From: an uncultured Flavobacteriaceae bacterium
Lineage (GTDB): Bacteria; Bacteroidota; Bacteroidia; Flavobacteriales; Flavobacteriaceae
Direction: 5' to 3'
Length of the DNA: 64,000 nt
Assembly (NCBI GenBank): GCA_937944485.1
Contig: CALDYU010000005.1
Coordinates: 124,001 to 188,000, forward strand
This document shows, piece after piece, positions 62,410 to 64,000 of the stretch; position 1 is the stretch's first letter, and the number at the start of each line of letters is the position of its first letter. The notes under the pieces are model-generated. The model ran no database searches. It saw only the letters and a program-made list of their open reading frames with translations, and was not told the origin of the DNA. The translations under genes and the position numbers were made by a program.

Positions 62410-64000
62410 TTAAAATTTATATCGTAAGCCCATAATAAGATTAACTCCAGGAGCGCTAATTCCTGATGAATATGATCGATACCTTTGATTTGTAATATTC
62501 TCTATACTTAAGTTAAAATTTAAATTTTGAGATAGCGCATATTGCGAACGAAAATTCACAGTATACCATGACGGAGCAAATGGATTACCATTAGCATCTG
62601 TCGCATAGAGATATGCTTTATTTCGCTCCGAACTTGCTAAATCGTCGAAGGCTATTTCATCATTATAATTGATGTAAAAATCTGCTTTTAGCTTTTGATT
62701 ATTCCAAATAAAATGTAGATCTCCAAAAGTAGGAGCTACATGTCTGCCTGGCGATTCTGTACCATCTGCATCTTCCTCAATACCCTTTGTAATTGTAGCA
62801 TTCGAAGTGATCGAAAAATTGTCAGTCAAGAAAGCTTCAAGACTCAATTCAAATCCATACACATATGCTTTTGCAGCATTTTGTATGGCCTGAACATTAC
62901 TCAGTTCTCCATTATACACAATTTCCGAAGCTCCATTAAACAGAAAATCTCTTCGCACCAAAGCATCGACCAAATAGGTATAATATGTGGCTCCTTTTAA
63001 AACCACTTTATCTGCGAAATTTTTGCGTATTCCTAGCTCGGTATTATACGCATATTCGGGTTCTAAATTAGGGTTAGGCACAACAACGGCACCTGGTTCC
63101 GAATCAAAAATTTTACCTATATCGTCAATATTAGGAGATCGAAACCCAGTAGACCCATTCCATGTTATTTGTAAATCTGCTTTAGGAAACCAGCTCAGAC
63201 CAATACTGCCAGTCAATGCCCCATTATCTAAATCAGCAGAATCAAAAGGGAATGGAAAAAAAGTTTTGTCAAAAGTAGCATTAATCCATACGTGACTATA
63301 TCGCAGGCCAGAAAGTATGGTTAAGTTATGTTTTGCTTTATATTCTGCATTCAAATAGCCCGCCAATGTCTGCCATCTGGCCCCATCGGGATATCGCGAA
63401 GCGGCTGCCAATAGTTCATTAGTATTAATATTTAGTTGGCTCCCTATAGAGCGCACCTTATTAAAAACATAGGCTCCGCCATAATACAATCGAAGATCGC
63501 CAATGCGTTTATTTTCAAAATCAACATTCAAAGAAAAAGCATCAAGATTTTCTTTTGTTTGATTTCTAAGTAGGTCTTGAAAATCTCGTTCATTTCTACT
63601 CTCTTCAAAGTGTTGATATGCACTCGTTATTCGTAGGCCATCGTAAAAAAGCCCTTTGCCCTTTTTATGAATTTGAAAATTGCCCATAAACCATTTTTGT
63701 GGGCCATAAAACCATTCGGCGGATTGCAAACCCATACCGGTATCATTCGGTCGAATTAGTCGATCATATCTTGAAAAATCAGAGGTTTTAGAATAATATA
63801 ACCCTAAATCGTATTGCCAATTACTATTGGGTTTGTACCCTATTTTTTGCAAAAAATTAATTTGATCATAACCTGTAGTACGTTGAATTTTCGGATTTTC
63901 ATTGGCAACTAAAACATCTTGTTGATTAATTCGCTCTACAAAGGTGTTTCGAAGGTAAGAATCAGGCCCATTCGCTCCCATTTTCAAATCTCCAAAATTG
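62410..64000 (-). CDS. TonB-dependent receptor, haem/haemoglobin type, N-terminus outside the window
   Basis: C-terminal part (about 530 residues) of a receptor; the frame is open to the right edge, and the TTG near 63987 is not a real start (the codons before it read on as NFGDLK). Strands typical of the hemoglobin/transferrin/lactoferrin receptor family: NWQYDLGLYYSKTSDFSRYDRLI, GLQSAEWFYGPQKWFMGNFQ, GLRITSAYQHFEESRNERDF, the WNGSTGFRSPNIDDIGKIFD barrel segment and PNLEPEYAYNTELGIRKNF, ending in VNLIMGLRYKF. Signal, plug and any N-terminal domain are not visible. Haem or iron uptake is the likely job. Confidence 0.85.
   Translation of the reverse strand, partial: NFGDLKMGANGPDSYLRNTFVERINQQDVLVANENPKIQRTTGYDQINFLQKIGYKPNSNWQYDLGLYYSKTSDFSRYDRLIRPNDTGMGLQSAEWFYGPQKWFMGNFQIHKKGKGLFYDGLRITSAYQHFEESRNERDFQDLLRNQTKENLDAFSLNVDFENKRIGDLRLYYGGAYVFNKVRSIGSQLNINTNELLAAASRYPDGARWQTLAGYLNAEYKAKHNLTILSGLRYSHVWINATFDKTFFPFPFDSADLDNGALTGSIGLSWFPKADLQITWNGSTGFRSPNIDDIGKIFDSEPGAVVVPNPNLEPEYAYNTELGIRKNFADKVVLKGATYYTYLVDALVRRDFLFNGASEIVYNGELSNVQAIQNAAKAYVYGFELSLEAFLTDNFSITSNATITKGIEEDADGTESPGRHVAPTFGDLHFIWNNQKLKADFYINYNDEIAFDDLASSERNKAYLYATDANGNPFAPSWYTVNFRSQYALSQNLNFNLSIENITNQRYRSYSSGISAPGVNLIMGLRYKF

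Overview
The window looks like a chromosomal segment of a marine-type member of the Flavobacteriaceae (Bacteroidota). The reasons are an AT-rich base composition, several perfect Bacteroidota promoter -7 boxes (TANNTTTG), five TonB-dependent receptors (four with or next to lipoprotein partners), many short SPII lipoproteins, a stand-alone atpD-atpC pair, a type-2 (eukaryote-like) IleRS, and families typical of this group (DUF4270, DUF5689, DUF3108, Big_5 lipoprotein, half-length GT5 starch synthase). I cannot name the genus. I see no rRNA, tRNA, CRISPR array, insertion sequence or prophage; the segment reads as core chromosome with a few accessory loci.

Layout. 1-2.5 kb: biotin operon bioF / DUF2007 zinc-ribbon protein / bioD. 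2.6-3.9 kb: two tandem DUF2975 membrane proteins and an XRE repressor, with a promoter wrapped in an inverted repeat. 3.9-5.8 kb: ATP synthase epsilon and beta. 6-10.4 kb: TonB receptor plus SGNH-hydrolase lipoprotein. 10.6-15.3 kb: glmS, DUF4270 lipoprotein with calcium-type repeats, half-length GT5 protein. 15.4-20.2 kb: panC-panD, a flippase-like membrane protein, a hydrolase-fold protein lacking its nucleophile, radA. 20.2-22.2 kb: aldo/keto reductase with a 32-residue membrane peptide gene, and exonuclease III. 22.3-26.4 kb: beta-barrel protein, second TonB receptor, GlyRS. 26.5-31.8 kb: coiled-coil membrane protein, ComF, Big_5 lipoprotein, omega-amidase, AlkD-like protein, ankyrin protein. 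32-34.2 kb: catalase-peroxidase. 35.2-40 kb: TonB receptor, DUF5689 lipoprotein and a divergent secreted EEP nuclease, a candidate nucleic-acid scavenging locus. 40-44.4 kb: DUF1080 lipoprotein, small tetra-helical membrane protein, Oar-like TonB receptor. 44.6-51.2 kb: pgi, M23 peptidase, tryptophan dioxygenase, DUF3108, hppD. 51.4-57.9 kb: patatin/Omp85 protein, uvrC, a small membrane ORF, 5-formyl-THF cyclo-ligase, lspA and a secreted protein. 57.9-61.7 kb: Cys-depleted DksA-like regulator and ileS. 61.9-64 kb: amphipathic-repeat lipoprotein and a TonB receptor cut by the window end.

How the parts connect. The panC/panD and bioF/bioD groups make CoA and biotin. glmS and pgi handle hexose phosphates for the envelope. 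hppD and kynA degrade tyrosine and tryptophan. katG, the ankyrin protein, AlkD-like, xth, uvrC and radA give peroxide and DNA-damage defence. The best leads for something new are the EEP nuclease/DUF5689/TonB-receptor locus, the self-contained DUF2975-DUF2975-XRE operon with its operator, the repeat architecture around hppD, the nucleophile-less hydrolase, and three small ORFs (32, 47 and 52 codons).
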